Notes: generated by a model from the letters alone, not told the origin. A stretch of DNA of 64,000 nucleotides from Abyssisolibacter fermentans (GCF_001559865.1 NZ_LOHE01000079.1:1-64000); one strand, 5' to 3'. Shown: positions 27,632 through 38,060, counted from the stretch's first letter. Numbers and translations are program-made.

Positions 27632-29461
27632 TTATTTAACTATAAATAGTTGTTCGAGTTCTTTAATTTTTGTATTTTCTTTTTTATATTCAACTTCTCC
27701 ATTGGTACACACTACCATAGTTGTAATATCATAACCTTCCTTTATTATTGCATTTTTATCAAATTGCAATAATTCTTGACCTGTAACTATTTGATCACCT
27801 TTCTTTACTAAAACCTTTGAATATTTACCATTTAATTCAACTGTATTTACTCCTAAATGAATTAGTATTTCTTTTCCATTATTCGTTTCAATACCTATAG
27901 CGTGTCCCATTACCACCTTAACAACTCCATCACAAGGGGCTACAATTTTATTACCGCTAGGATTAATTGCTATCCCATCTCCACATTGCTTTTTCGAAAA
28001 CACTTCATCGTTAACATCTTCTAAAGCAATTAATGTGCCACTCATTGGAGAAACTAATTGAAAAGGTTCTTTATTAATTAAAACCTGCTCTTCTTCATCT
28101 TCTTGAGGATCATCTTCAAATCCTACAATAAGAACAAGTATAAAAGCAATAATAAATGTTGCAGCCATACTAATTACTGCAAATAATAAGTTTTTGACAA
28201 AGTTAGTACTATCAATATATCCTGTTATACTAAAAATACCTGGCATCATAAACACGAAACATTTTACCATAAAGAAAACTGATAAGAAGCCTCCAATTGC
28301 ATTAGCAACCATTGCACAATACAACGGCTTTTTCTTGGGAACATTAATTCCATATAGTGCTGGTTCAGAAATTCCTATTAATGCTGAAATACCTGTTGAT
28401 ATTCCTAATGACTTTACTTTTTTGTTTTTAGATTTTACTGCAACACCTATAGCTGCTCCTGCTTCTGCCATATTATGTGCAAATTCTATAGGCAATACTA
28501 TATCATAGCCCAAAGTTGACATGTTTAATATTTCCATTGGTGTTAATGATTGATGTAACCCTCCTAGCACCATTAGTGGCATAAAAAATCCTACAATTGC
28601 TCCTGCAAATGGTCCCATTGTTGAAAACAACCAAGTAATAATATCTGTTAAATAAATAGCTATATAATTTCCAATAGGTGCTAAAAACAATAAAGTGATA
28701 GGAATTGTAATCGCTAGAGCTACTAATGGTACAAAAACAACTTTTAAAATGTTAATTTTAAAAATCTTATTACAAAGTTTATATACATAAGCTAATAAAA
28801 TTATTCCAAATAGTATTGGAAATATAGTAGATGCATATGAAAAAATAGGTACTTTAATTCCTAAGAATACTATTGGCGCTACTCCCTTTACTCCAACAGC
28901 ATTAATAATTGTTGGATACATCAATGCTCCAGCAACACTTAATGCTAAAAATTGGTCAGTTTTAAGTCGCTTTGCAGCAGAAAGTGCAACTAAAAATGGT
29001 AAGAAATAAAATGCTGTATCAGAGACAATGTTAAAAACTTGAAATGTTCCCCCAGTTCCATCACTTAAACCTAAAACAGTTACTAAAGCTAGTATTGCTT
29101 TCATCATACCAGCCCCTGCAAATGCTGGGATAATAGGTGCAAAAATACTCGTTAAAAAACTCAAAATCCATCCAAAAGAGAATTTTTCTTTTTTATTTGT
29201 TGTTTTTTCTACATTATCTTTTAACATTGGTTCAATTTCAACAAATACATCTTCAACATGGCTCCCAATAATTATTTGAATTTGACCGCTTTGTTCAACT
29301 AAGCTAATGACACCGTCTAATTTGCCGATTTCTTTTAAATTTGCTTTCTTTTCATCATGTAAATTAAAACGTAATCTTGTAACACAGTGTGTTGCGTATT
29401 TAATATTATCTCTCCCACCGAGTAGAGATATAATTTTTTTTGCAAGCTCTTTATTTTTCAT
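27632..29461 (-). CDS. bglP: Beta-glucoside-specific PTS enzyme IIBCA
   Basis: The protein imports and phosphorylates beta-glucosides at the membrane. EIIB is at 1-80 with the phosphorylated Cys26 (YATHCVTRLRF). EIIC (about 95-455) is hydrophobic, with the GGLHQSLTPMEI substrate region. EIIA is at about 470-609 with ILIHLGVNTVEL, the phosphorylated His. The order BCA is that of the BglP/BglF type. The ATG at 29461 is spaced correctly after GGAGG. It is downstream of the 6-phospho-beta-glucosidase gene. Confidence 0.92.
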   Translation of the reverse strand: MKNKELAKKIISLLGGRDNIKYATHCVTRLRFNLHDEKKANLKEIGKLDGVISLVEQSGQIQIIIGSHVEDVFVEIEPMLKDNVEKTTNKKEKFSFGWILSFLTSIFAPIIPAFAGAGMMKAILALVTVLGLSDGTGGTFQVFNIVSDTAFYFLPFLVALSAAKRLKTDQFLALSVAGALMYPTIINAVGVKGVAPIVFLGIKVPIFSYASTIFPILFGIILLAYVYKLCNKIFKINILKVVFVPLVALAITIPITLLFLAPIGNYIAIYLTDIITWLFSTMGPFAGAIVGFFMPLMVLGGLHQSLTPMEILNMSTLGYDIVLPIEFAHNMAEAGAAIGVAVKSKNKKVKSLGISTGISALIGISEPALYGINVPKKKPLYCAMVANAIGGFLSVFFMVKCFVFMMPGIFSITGYIDSTNFVKNLLFAVISMAATFIIAFILVLIVGFEDDPQEDEEEQVLINKEPFQLVSPMSGTLIALEDVNDEVFSKKQCGDGIAINPSGNKIVAPCDGVVKVVMGHAIGIETNNGKEILIHLGVNTVELNGKYSKVLVKKGDQIVTGQELLQFDKNAIIKEGYDITTMVVCTNGEVEYKKENTKIKELEQLFIVK

Positions 29462-29700
29462 TTTCCTTCCTCCCATAATTACTTTATTTATTAACTATGT
29501 ACATGTTAATAAATAAAGTGAGCAGTTTAATAAATTGTCATCCTATCATCAAGCCTATCTAAACACATTATTACTTTAGCAAGGATCTGAAAAAGTTTTC
29601 CTATGTTAGATAAAATATTAATATCCTAAATCAATGTATCTATAAATTATAATCGCATATGAACAACATTGATAACTAGTACTACATGTTAAGAATTTAA

Positions 29701-31170
29701 TTATAAATTTTCTCCATTCGTTTCAATAACCTTTTTATACCAATAAAAGGAGTCTTTTTTATATCTATTTCCAGTACCATTTCCACAATTATCATAATCA
29801 ACATAAATTACACCATATCTCTTATCCATTGTTAAAGGTCCGCATGATACAATATCTATAATTCCCCATGCTGTATATCCAATTAAATCTATACCATCAG
29901 TAATAGCTTCCTTCATAGCTTTAAAGTGTTCTTCAAAATAACTGATTCTATAATCATCATGAATAGTGTTACCTTCTTCTAATTTTTCAAATGTTCCCAA
30001 TCCATTCTCTGCAATAAATAGAGGTAATTGATATCTATCATATAGTTGATTTAAAACGATCCTTAACCCTATACCATCTATAGTCCAGCCAATTTCATTA
30101 GTTTTTAAATATGGATTCAGATTTGCCTCAGCAACTAAGTTACCGCAAGTTTTACTCCAACTCTGATCTATTGTCGAAACTTGTGATGAATAATATGAAA
30201 ATGAAACAAAATCTGCTGTGTTGTTTTTCAACAATTCTTTATCTCCTTCAGCAAATTGTATGTTAACTCCCATCTTTTCGAAGAACCTATCCATATATTT
30301 TGGATATTCACCTCTTGCCATAACATCTAAATAAAAATAATTTGAGTATTGCTCATCATGAATAGATTGAAGAACATCTTCTGGTTTGCATGTAGCTGGG
30401 TATGAACAAAATCTCGCTATCATTGCTCCAATCATAGGTTTTTTTAACATTTTCTTCGAAAGTTCTATAACCTTAGCACTCGCGATAAATTGATGATGTA
30501 CACATTGGTAAATTGATTGATCATAATTCTCTTCTTCACCCTTTATTAAACATGCTCCATCCCAAGTACCAAATCTAGCTGCATTTATTTCATTAAATGG
30601 TAACCAATAGTCTACTATGTCTCCAAAATTTTCAAATAATACCTTTACATATTTTAAATAAAAATCAATAGTTTTTCTATTTTTCCAACCACCATATTTT
30701 AAAACCAAGTTTACTGGAATATCATAGTGTACTATAGTAGCAAATATTTTAATATCATTTTCTTTTAATTTTCCAAATAAGTCTCTATAATATTTAATTC
30801 CTTCATCATTTGGTAATATATCATCTCCATTAGGAAAAATTCTTGACCACGAAATAGAAGTTCGAAATACTTTTAATCCTAATTCTTTTAATAATGAAAT
30901 ATCTTGTGGATATTTATGATAAAAATCAATCCCTCTACGAAGAGGATAATTTATGTTTCCTTCATCTTCTATAGCTTTTTTCAATCCTGCTGTACTCATT
31001 TCTGAAAAGTAAGCTCTTTCATAAATAGTTTTTTCATCCCAATTAGGATCGAAAAATCTACAGTCTTGTGTGCTAATTCCTTTTCCTCCCTCTCTATAAC
31101 CACCATCTGCTTGACTGCATGCAATAGCTCCTCCCCATAAAAAATCTTTTGGAAACTCGTTTTTAACCAT
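29701..31170 (-). CDS. bglA: 6-phospho-beta-glucosidase, GH1 family
   Basis: This cytoplasmic enzyme hydrolyses phosphorylated beta-glucosides delivered by the adjacent PTS. GH1 features are FPKDFLWGGAIACSQADGGY at the N-terminus, the acid/base Glu in LPFNEINA, and the nucleophile Glu in FIAENGLG. The phosphate-binding Ser/Lys/Tyr region is seen near SCGPLTMDKRYGVIYVD, supporting a phospho-substrate. Length (489) is normal. A GGAGG site precedes the ATG. It is the promoter-proximal gene of the operon, divergent from an AraC regulator. Confidence 0.92.
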   Translation of the reverse strand: MVKNEFPKDFLWGGAIACSQADGGYREGGKGISTQDCRFFDPNWDEKTIYERAYFSEMSTAGLKKAIEDEGNINYPLRRGIDFYHKYPQDISLLKELGLKVFRTSISWSRIFPNGDDILPNDEGIKYYRDLFGKLKENDIKIFATIVHYDIPVNLVLKYGGWKNRKTIDFYLKYVKVLFENFGDIVDYWLPFNEINAARFGTWDGACLIKGEEENYDQSIYQCVHHQFIASAKVIELSKKMLKKPMIGAMIARFCSYPATCKPEDVLQSIHDEQYSNYFYLDVMARGEYPKYMDRFFEKMGVNIQFAEGDKELLKNNTADFVSFSYYSSQVSTIDQSWSKTCGNLVAEANLNPYLKTNEIGWTIDGIGLRIVLNQLYDRYQLPLFIAENGLGTFEKLEEGNTIHDDYRISYFEEHFKAMKEAITDGIDLIGYTAWGIIDIVSCGPLTMDKRYGVIYVDYDNCGNGTGNRYKKDSFYWYKKVIETNGENL

Positions 31171-31996
31171 ATTAATTCCTCCTAGTATGAAAATTATCTT
31201 TAATTTATTGCGGCAAAACTTAATAGATTAACTTAATAATAACATCATATTTCATATTATAAAATGACATATTTAAAGCAAATTACTATCATATTTTAAT
31301 ATAAACAAATCAACTTATTCCTATTAAATTGCTAATAGAGGTAGTATAAAAGAGAAACCTTCAAGAAAGTTTGTTGCAAGTCAATAAAAGAATTGATTAT
31401 AGAAGAGATATACAGTATGGAATTTTACGACTTTAAAAACTAAAAAAACATTGCAATAAATAGAAAAGTAATTTCTTCAAATAAGATTTAGTAATTATAA
31501 AAAGATAAATATATTTATCTTTTATTATTGTAAATGAAATAATGGTAACCCATAATACACTTTAATTTCGTTCTAGCCTTGGATACAAGACAACCGAGAT
31601 ATTTTTAAGCTTTACTCTAGAGTAAATGTATGCTAAATTATAATGTATAAAACACGTATAATTTAGTACTTAATTAATACGTATAGATAGATGAAAACCC
31701 AAAAAATGCCTTTAAATAGAGTTTATCCGAAATAAATGGATCTAATCTGAATAAAGATAGTGAATCGAAAAACAATAATATTGATGATATTTTTCAAACC
31801 TATAATATCAAAAATTCTTGACCAAAAAGGATGCTCTTATGATAATACTGTTAAAATAACATATCAAATAAACATCATTGACTTTGCTTATGATAGAGCA
31901 TTTAATTGTTTTGATGAATTATAAATTGTATTTTTTAACTATGTTATTATTTATATTTAATATATTTGATAAAATTATAATAAGGAGAGTAATAGT
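31171..31996. other. Long divergent control region of the beta-glucoside locus
   Basis: This 826-bp stretch between bglA and the AraC-type gene holds the promoters of both. I saw no clear antitermination hairpin of the LicT type and no confident catabolite-response element. A short open stretch near 31746-31826 (SNLNKDSESKNNNIDDIFQT) resembles a decayed coding fragment, without an identifiable family. Confidence 0.4.
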
Positions 31997-33001
31997 ATGA
32001 ACTATAGTGAATTAGATGTTTTTCTCAGAAAAGCAACTCCTAGCGAAATATGGCATAAAAATAATCCAAATAAATTAAGTCCTCGATACGATAATATTCC
32101 TATTGTTAAACATAATAATAAAGATATTTTCTTTTTTGATTTCACCTATGATTTGTGTAATAACAGTATTAAATTAATTAAAGAAACACGATATACCAAT
32201 ATACCTCCACATTTTCATAAAGATATGGAATTAAATTATATTTACGATGGATCTTGTGAATTTGTTATAAATAATAAAAAGGTGATGCTAAGCAAAGGTG
32301 ATGTATGTATCCTAGGACCAGATGTTGCACATAGCTCAAAATATAAAAATAAAAATGATATTGTAATAAATTTAATCTTTACTCAAGAATTTTTTGATGA
32401 CAGATTTTTGAGTCAAATATATGAAGAAAGTATAGTATCAAATTTTTTACTAGGAAATCTTAATAAAAGTAGAACTCGCGATAAGTATTTAATATTTCAT
32501 ACACTTGAAAATGAACACTTTCAATCTGCAATAAATAGTCTTATTTGTATTTATTTTGATAAAAATAATCTTTATAAAGAGCTTAGTGATCTCTATGTTA
32601 AAATGATGTTTTTATACTTATTACAAATTCAATATGATAAATCTCTTTCTGATTATGAAAATATTGAAAATACTACTATTATTAAAATACTTAAACATAT
32701 AGAATCCAATTGCACAAATTGTACATTAGATAATATGTCAAAGTTTTTTGGTTATTCGCCTAATTATATTAGTAATTTAATTAAAAATAAAACTGGTGCT
32801 ACATTTAGTGAATTGAAACTTATGCAACAATTATTATTAGCAGAAGATTTTCTAATCAATTCCAATCTTCCTATTTATAAAGTGGCAGAGTTATGTGGTT
32901 TTTCAAATCTAAGCTTTTTCTATAGAAAGTTCCTTGCTAAATATAATTGTAAACCAAAAGGCTTTCGTGAAAAAGCTATTCATCACAAAAAGGTTTTTTA
33001 A
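31997..33001 (+). CDS. AraC-family regulator with N-terminal cupin
   Basis: An N-terminal cupin-like sensor (about 50-130; PPHFHKDMELNYIYDG, LSKGDVCILGPDVAHS) precedes a C-terminal double helix-turn-helix (about 230-330; LDNMSKFFGYSPNYISNLIK and YKVAELCGFSNLSFFYRKF). AAGGAGAG precedes the ATG. Divergent orientation and proximity suggest that it activates the bgl operon in response to a beta-glucoside or a phosphorylated product. Confidence 0.88.
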   Translation: MNYSELDVFLRKATPSEIWHKNNPNKLSPRYDNIPIVKHNNKDIFFFDFTYDLCNNSIKLIKETRYTNIPPHFHKDMELNYIYDGSCEFVINNKKVMLSKGDVCILGPDVAHSSKYKNKNDIVINLIFTQEFFDDRFLSQIYEESIVSNFLLGNLNKSRTRDKYLIFHTLENEHFQSAINSLICIYFDKNNLYKELSDLYVKMMFLYLLQIQYDKSLSDYENIENTTIIKILKHIESNCTNCTLDNMSKFFGYSPNYISNLIKNKTGATFSELKLMQQLLLAEDFLINSNLPIYKVAELCGFSNLSFFYRKFLAKYNCKPKGFREKAIHHKKVF

Positions 33002-33240
33002 AACTGGCAAGATTTTAAGTGCTCAGTCGTACAGTTGGCAACATCTGTAGCATCTGCAATATATAATTGCTTATCCTTGTTCCAATTAATATAATAATTT
33101 GAAACTTGTTTTCCATGGTATTATTCTTATCTTAATTTTTAGGTAATACTAAATTAATTAACCATACCGTGAAAATTTAGCACCTAATGCAATCTTCATT
33201 TCTTCTAGCTCTCTATACAGAGTCCATAAATTACATCTTC
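33002..33240 (-). pseudogene. Decayed gene fragment sharing the NLWTLYRELEEMK segment
   Basis: Minus-strand reading gives NLWTLYRELEEMKIALG near 33190-33235. After interruptions it continues HGKQVSNYYINWNKDKQLYI and ADATDVANCTTEHLKSCQF, running without a stop into the end of the AraC gene. The first part matches the fragment at 26894-27110. The parent function is unknown. Confidence 0.4.
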
Positions 33241-33415
33241 CAAAGCTGCATCAAACAAATATTGGACTTAATAGTATTTTTCTTATGTTATCACATAAAA
33301 AAAACGACTATTTGTTATATATAGCCATTTTAACAATATATTTAATTGTAAAGTTAATTTATTATTTTTATTCATAAAATAAGTAATATTAAATACAATT
33401 CCTTTATAACTGCTT

Positions 33416-33589
33416 TTAACTAAGTTTTGTATATTTCCTTCCTAATATAATAGTCTTATGATCATCTGTACCTGTAATTATTTGAGTATTATTTTCTTTT
33501 TTATCTGCTTTCATTATATACTTATAAACAATCAAAAATAGAAAAAATATAGCACCTATGATTGTACAAATTTTTATTTTTCTTTTCAT
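33416..33589 (-). CDS. 57-residue membrane protein, hypothetical
   Basis: A short gene has a TTTAGGAGG site and ATG. It encodes MKRKIKICTIIGAIFFLFLI (basic start, one membrane helix to about residue 22), then a charged tail with DKKENNTQIITGTDDHKTII. No family is recognised. It lies alone between the AraC-type gene fragment and lplA, on the opposite strand from lplA. The ribosome binding site makes it more than a chance frame. Confidence 0.5.
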   Translation of the reverse strand: MKRKIKICTIIGAIFFLFLIVYKYIMKADKKENNTQIITGTDDHKTIILGRKYTKLS

Positions 33590-33787
33590 GATTACCTCCT
33601 AAAAAAACTCTATTATTTATAAATCATTATATCATAAAATTTAAACTTCATCTTACAATTATTGCATAAAAAATGAATTTTTAATAGTTGTCTATTGTAT
33701 TATTTATTGTGAAAAATTGAATATACTTTGTTATTTATTTTGCATTGAATTTATAGAGATTTTATTGTACAATTTAATATAACCTAG

Positions 33788-33816
33788 TTGTATTCATATT
33801 TTATGTTATGTATACA
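33788..33816 (+). promoter_or_regulatory. Possible promoter of lplA
   Basis: TTGTAT (33788-33793) and TATACA (33811-33816) are separated by 17 bp. The start codon lies 30 bp downstream. Confidence 0.4.
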
Positions 33817-33845
33817 CTATACAAACTACATGAGAGGTGCTGATT

Positions 33846-34820
33846 ATGCTCAAAATTGTTAATAATTCTACAAACCCTTATTTTAATTTAGCTGCTGAAG
33901 AATACGTTTTAAAAAAATTTGATGAAGAATGTTTTATGCTTTGGCGTAATGAACCATGCATTGTTGTTGGTAAAAATCAAAATACGCTATCAGAGATCAA
34001 TGAAGATTATGTTAAGGAAAATAACATAATAGTTGTAAGAAGATTATCAGGTGGTGGAGCTGTTTTTCACGATCTTGGAAACTTAAATTTTACTTTTGTT
34101 GCTAATGATGACTCAAAAAGCTTTAGCGATTTTAAAAAATTCACTCAACCTATCATTGATGTTCTCAAAACTATAGACATCAATGCTGAGTTTACAGGTC
34201 GTAATGATTTAACTATAGATGGCAAAAAGTTTTCAGGTAATGCACAATACAAATATAAAAATAGAATATTTCATCATGGTACTTTATTATTCACTTCAAA
34301 TATCAAAGACTTATCTGGTGCTTTAAAAGTAAAAAAAGATAAATTTAAAGATAAAGCTGTGAAATCAGTTAAAAGTCGTGTTACCAATATAAGTAAACAT
34401 CTGAAATCTCCATTAACTATAAACGAATTTATGAATTTGATAATGGAGCATATATCAAAAAATCCTAATGTCAAAGAATATATTTTTACTAATGAAGATA
34501 TTAAAAACATAAATAAATTAGTTGAAGATAGATATTCTAAATGGGAATGGAATTTTGGTAAATCACCGAAATATACTTTTAAAAATGAAAAGAAATTTAA
34601 AGGCGGAATTATTGAAGCATATTTATATGTAAACAAAGGAATTATAGAATCTATTGACTTATATGGCGATTTCTTTAGTGCAAAAGACATAACAGATATC
34701 ACAAAAGCATTAACAGGCATAAAACATTCAAGAGAAGCTATAATAGAAGCTTTGTCAAGCTATAATATAAATGATTATTTTTCAAATATAACTTTAGAAG
34801 AATTCATGTCTTTATTCTAA
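33846..34820 (+). CDS. lplA: Lipoate-protein ligase A
   Basis: The enzyme activates lipoate with ATP and attaches it to lysines of lipoyl domains (glycine cleavage H protein or 2-oxoacid dehydrogenases). Family motifs are RRLSGGGAVFHDLGNLNFTF and GRNDLTIDGKKFSGNAQY, including the adenylate-binding Lys region. A C-terminal accessory domain (about 240-324) is present. I chose the ATG at 33846 after GAGAGGTG; an in-frame GTG lies 9 bp upstream. It is monocistronic. Confidence 0.92.
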   Translation: MLKIVNNSTNPYFNLAAEEYVLKKFDEECFMLWRNEPCIVVGKNQNTLSEINEDYVKENNIIVVRRLSGGGAVFHDLGNLNFTFVANDDSKSFSDFKKFTQPIIDVLKTIDINAEFTGRNDLTIDGKKFSGNAQYKYKNRIFHHGTLLFTSNIKDLSGALKVKKDKFKDKAVKSVKSRVTNISKHLKSPLTINEFMNLIMEHISKNPNVKEYIFTNEDIKNINKLVEDRYSKWEWNFGKSPKYTFKNEKKFKGGIIEAYLYVNKGIIESIDLYGDFFSAKDITDITKALTGIKHSREAIIEALSSYNINDYFSNITLEEFMSLF

Positions 34821-34851
34821 AAATATAAAATCTTAATCAATGAAACTCCTC

Positions 34852-34912
34852 CTCACTTCATTCCTAGGAATAAGCAATTCACGCCAAATCATATATTTGG
34901 GTTTTCTACTTA
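34852..34912 (+). repeat. Dispersed core repeat copy
   Basis: CACTTCATTCCTAGGAATAA, GCAATTCAC, AAATCATATATTTGGG and TTTTCTACTTA follow the core consensus seen elsewhere. It lies between the lplA stop and its terminator, so it would be part of the lplA 3' UTR. Confidence 0.65.
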
Positions 34913-34946
34913 AAAAAGTGCGAACAATAATTTTTCGCACTTTTTA
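34912..34946. terminator. Bidirectional terminator between lplA and a CDP-alcohol transferase gene
   Basis: AAAAAAGTGCGAA pairs with TTCGCACTTTTT around a short loop. Genes on both sides converge on it. Confidence 0.85.
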
Positions 34947-35003
34947 TCATTATGTTAAAATAAAAAAATGATTTATCTTAACTTTAATTTCTATGGATTA
35001 TGC

Positions 35004-35534
35004 TCATTTTGAGAATATGGTTTTCCTATTTGCTTGCAATTTTTTTGCTGATAAATTAATAAATAATTCTTCAATAGCTGAAATACTTGCAACCACACAA
35101 ATTATATACATCAGCACATCTGATTGCACAAAACCAAGTGATAATGGGAATACAAACAGCATAAGCCCCGTAATTTTATTCCCATAAGTATGAAGCATTC
35201 CAAAGGTTTTATATTTTACAAATACCACTACCATCGATAATATTCTGATTATTAATATGATAGCTATCCAAACAATGATTTGAACTGTTGGGTTAATAAT
35301 TTGATATAGTACAATAATCAATACCAAATCCATTATCAAATCTGCAAAAGAGTCAAGTTTTTCTCCCAATTTACTTAAGGTGTTAGTTTTCCTTGCTATA
35401 TATCCATCCAAACCATCACTAATCCCACAAAGGAGATAAATTATATAAAACACGGTACTTAGTGGCTTTACCAAAAATAACGCAAAAGACAGAAATATTC
35501 TCGAAATTGAGATATAATTTGCTATAGACTTCAC
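35004..35534 (-). CDS. CDP-alcohol phosphatidyltransferase family protein
   Basis: The catalytic signature DG-x2-AR-x8-G-x3-D-x3-D reads as DGLDGYIARKTNTLSKLGEK followed by LDSFADLIMD. About six membrane helices occupy the 176 residues. It transfers a phosphatidyl group from CDP-diacylglycerol to an alcohol. It is distinct from the PgsA at 49261-49809. The acceptor (serine, glycerol-phosphate or other) cannot be fixed from sequence. It starts with GTG after GAGGTG. Confidence 0.85.
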   Translation of the reverse strand: MKSIANYISISRIFLSFALFLVKPLSTVFYIIYLLCGISDGLDGYIARKTNTLSKLGEKLDSFADLIMDLVLIIVLYQIINPTVQIIVWIAIILIIRILSMVVVFVKYKTFGMLHTYGNKITGLMLFVFPLSLGFVQSDVLMYIICVVASISAIEELFINLSAKKLQANRKTIFSK

Positions 35535-35592
35535 TGTATCACCTCAAAAAACACAAACTGTTGTTTCCAGCTTTTTATATACTAACATTCTC

Positions 35593-36735
35593 CTATTTTA
35601 CAACTTGTCGTGTTTTCTTTTTATTAACTAACAATGTAAAGACTAAAGCTGTTATTGGTATTGTAAATATTAAACCTATACTTCCCGCAAGAGCTCTAAC
35701 TATTTCTGATGCTATTATGTCTCTATTTATTATCTCTAATATTGGAAAATTATAAGCTTTAAATAAAAGCATAAGATGTATAGAACCGCCTGTATAAGCT
35801 AATATAAGTGTATTAGACATAGTACCCATTATATCTCTACCTACATTCATTCCAGATTTAAATAATTCTTTAATTGTTATATCAGGTTTTTTATCTCTTA
35901 TCTCATGCATAGAGGATGCAATAGACATACTTACATCCATTACAGCTCCTAATGCACCAAGTATTATTGCTGAAAATAATATTCCTCTAAAATTAAATTC
36001 AATTCCCTGAGGGATCATTGTCAACATCTGTGCCTCTTCACTTCCTAAACCAGTTAGATGTGCATAATGGCTTATTATTAATGTCAAAATTCCAGCTACT
36101 AAAACCCCTAATGATGTTCCAATAATAGCAGATATACTCTTTACATTTATACCTGATATAATAACCAATGTTATTGCTATAACTCCAATACATATAGCAA
36201 CTGATAATGTAACAGGGTTATATCCTTTTAATATAAGAGGTAAAAATAACTTGAATATTGCTAATACTGTTATGCTTAATGTAATTACAGACTTTAAGCC
36301 TTTAAATCCACCAATAAGAACAAGCAACACAATAAACAAGCCTATAACCCAATACAAATATTTATCTCTAGCTATATCCGTTATGTAAGCCATATCTATT
36401 AAACCATTTTCATCTTCATCTAATGCTAACAATACATCAATTCCTTCTTCAATATTAATATTATAAGCAAATCTGTCATCCAATACATTTTCGACAATTA
36501 CCTCTTCACCTTTGTGCGCTCCATTTTTTATTAAAACTCTTACTGTTTGAAAAGTCATACCTTGCCCCTCTGTATAACCTTCAATTTCCCTTCTCTCTTC
36601 AGATATTATCTTTAATACTTTCCCCTTAATTACTTCTTGGCTTGGAAATTCCCCATATTCATCAGTTGCATATCCTATAGATACAATTGACATTACTAAA
36701 ACCAAGCATATAAGCAATATTCTTATCTTTTTCAT
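35593..36735 (-). CDS. YibE/F-family membrane protein
   Basis: A signal-like helix is followed by an extracytoplasmic N-terminal domain (about 25-125; VLKIISEERREIEGYTEGQG, AYITDIARDKYLY). A membrane domain of about seven to eight helices follows (130-370), with LGALGAVMDVSMSIASSMHE, typical of YibE/F. Function is unknown for the family, though transport has been suggested. GGGGGAG precedes the ATG. It is 23 bp downstream of the deacetylase lipoprotein gene and probably cotranscribed. Confidence 0.85.
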   Translation of the reverse strand: MKKIRILLICLVLVMSIVSIGYATDEYGEFPSQEVIKGKVLKIISEERREIEGYTEGQGMTFQTVRVLIKNGAHKGEEVIVENVLDDRFAYNINIEEGIDVLLALDEDENGLIDMAYITDIARDKYLYWVIGLFIVLLVLIGGFKGLKSVITLSITVLAIFKLFLPLILKGYNPVTLSVAICIGVIAITLVIISGINVKSISAIIGTSLGVLVAGILTLIISHYAHLTGLGSEEAQMLTMIPQGIEFNFRGILFSAIILGALGAVMDVSMSIASSMHEIRDKKPDITIKELFKSGMNVGRDIMGTMSNTLILAYTGGSIHLMLLFKAYNFPILEIINRDIIASEIVRALAGSIGLIFTIPITALVFTLLVNKKKTRQVVK

Positions 36736-36758
36736 TTCATCTCCCCCAATAACTACTT

Positions 36759-37898
36759 TTATTCGTATAAATTTAATTTTTTATCTCTTAATTTTTCTTT
36801 ATCAATTTTATCTTCATATTTTTTTGGAACAGTTATTATATCTGAAATCCCATCACTTATAAATCTCCTGTCAGTATGCTTGTCAAACATTTCAAGATAC
36901 GCATACATACCAAATTTACCTACATTTGTTTCACTAGCTCTAACTCTTCTTATAGACATAGGATTGAATTTCTTGTCAATTGGCGAAACAGAAGGACTTG
37001 CACCTACATTCAATATTGCCACATTGTTATATTCAAATCCTTCATAATTACCCTTTTCTAGTAATGATATAAATTCTTTATTTGGTCTAGCACCATTGCA
37101 AAGAGCATAAGTATTTATTTTATAGTCACTATCAATCATTTCCTCTAAAAACTTAGCCTCTCTACCAATGTATTTTTGAATACTTTCACTGTTTTGATTT
37201 GATTTCTTTGACATATCATTATGTGAAATTGTATGATTACCTATGTCCATCCCTTTGTCTATAATATAATTCAATTTGTATTTCACTAAGTCCTTCTGTC
37301 TAAATGGATTAGTCCCATAAACAAAAAACGTTGCTTCTAAAGGAAAATCTGGATGCTCTTTATTAAATGCTTCTAATATCCCAACAGCACTATTAGGATC
37401 AACTATTTTTTCACCATCTTTTTCAATGATATTGAAATTATTTTGAAGTCCATCATCAAATGTAATAACTACAGGAGTATAACCCGCCTCTGTTGTTATA
37501 TTATTTTCCACAAAATCGACTAGTGAAATTGGTCTATATCCCTTATCATATAATATATTTAAATCTTTCTTGAAATTTTCAACTGATCTAGCCCATTCAG
37601 ATTCTTTTTCAGTAATTCCGTGGTACATCAATACCATAATTTGACCAGTCTCATTTGGTTTGAGACTTAAATCTATATCCTCTATATCATTTTTTTTGTC
37701 AGGTTCCTTCACTTGTTGCTTTGGTTCTTGTTGTTCTCCACTAGCTTGTTCATTATTATTGACCTCATTACTCAGCTGCTCATTTGTTTGATTATTGTTT
37801 TGATCATTATTAGGTACTTCATTTGTATTTGTACAAGCTGTTATTGAAAATATAAGTATAAATAGTAGTATATATGCTGTTATTTTTCTTGCTGTCAT
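36759..37898 (-). CDS. Polysaccharide deacetylase lipoprotein
   Basis: A signal peptide with lipobox (FSITAC, Cys near 22) is followed by an Asn/Gln/Glu-rich linker (about 25-75) and a NodB-type domain. Motifs are VITFDDGLQNNFN (metal-binding Asp pair) and HTISHNDMSK. YHGITEKESEWARS is typical of cell-wall deacetylases of this class. It would be anchored outside the membrane and act on peptidoglycan or another glycan. AGGGAG precedes the ATG. It heads a probable two-gene unit with the YibE/F gene. Confidence 0.85.
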   Translation of the reverse strand: MTARKITAYILLFILIFSITACTNTNEVPNNDQNNNQTNEQLSNEVNNNEQASGEQQEPKQQVKEPDKKNDIEDIDLSLKPNETGQIMVLMYHGITEKESEWARSVENFKKDLNILYDKGYRPISLVDFVENNITTEAGYTPVVITFDDGLQNNFNIIEKDGEKIVDPNSAVGILEAFNKEHPDFPLEATFFVYGTNPFRQKDLVKYKLNYIIDKGMDIGNHTISHNDMSKKSNQNSESIQKYIGREAKFLEEMIDSDYKINTYALCNGARPNKEFISLLEKGNYEGFEYNNVAILNVGASPSVSPIDKKFNPMSIRRVRASETNVGKFGMYAYLEMFDKHTDRRFISDGISDIITVPKKYEDKIDKEKLRDKKLNLYE

Positions 37899-38060
37899 GA
37901 TATGACTCCCTTCTACTTTAAATGAATCTTAATTATTTATATAAAAAGATAGCTTTGTTTTGTCAATTTTCATTTAGATATCAATACTAGTAAAAATATT
38001 ATTTACATCTTTCAATCTTCAAATTATGGCTTATTGGCGAATTACGCATACTCACAAAAC

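Noticed and set aside
31620-31830. Possible small gene in the bgl control region
   Set aside because: Only about 25 codons are open (SNLNKDSESKNNNIDD), preceded by stops and lacking a start or ribosome binding site.
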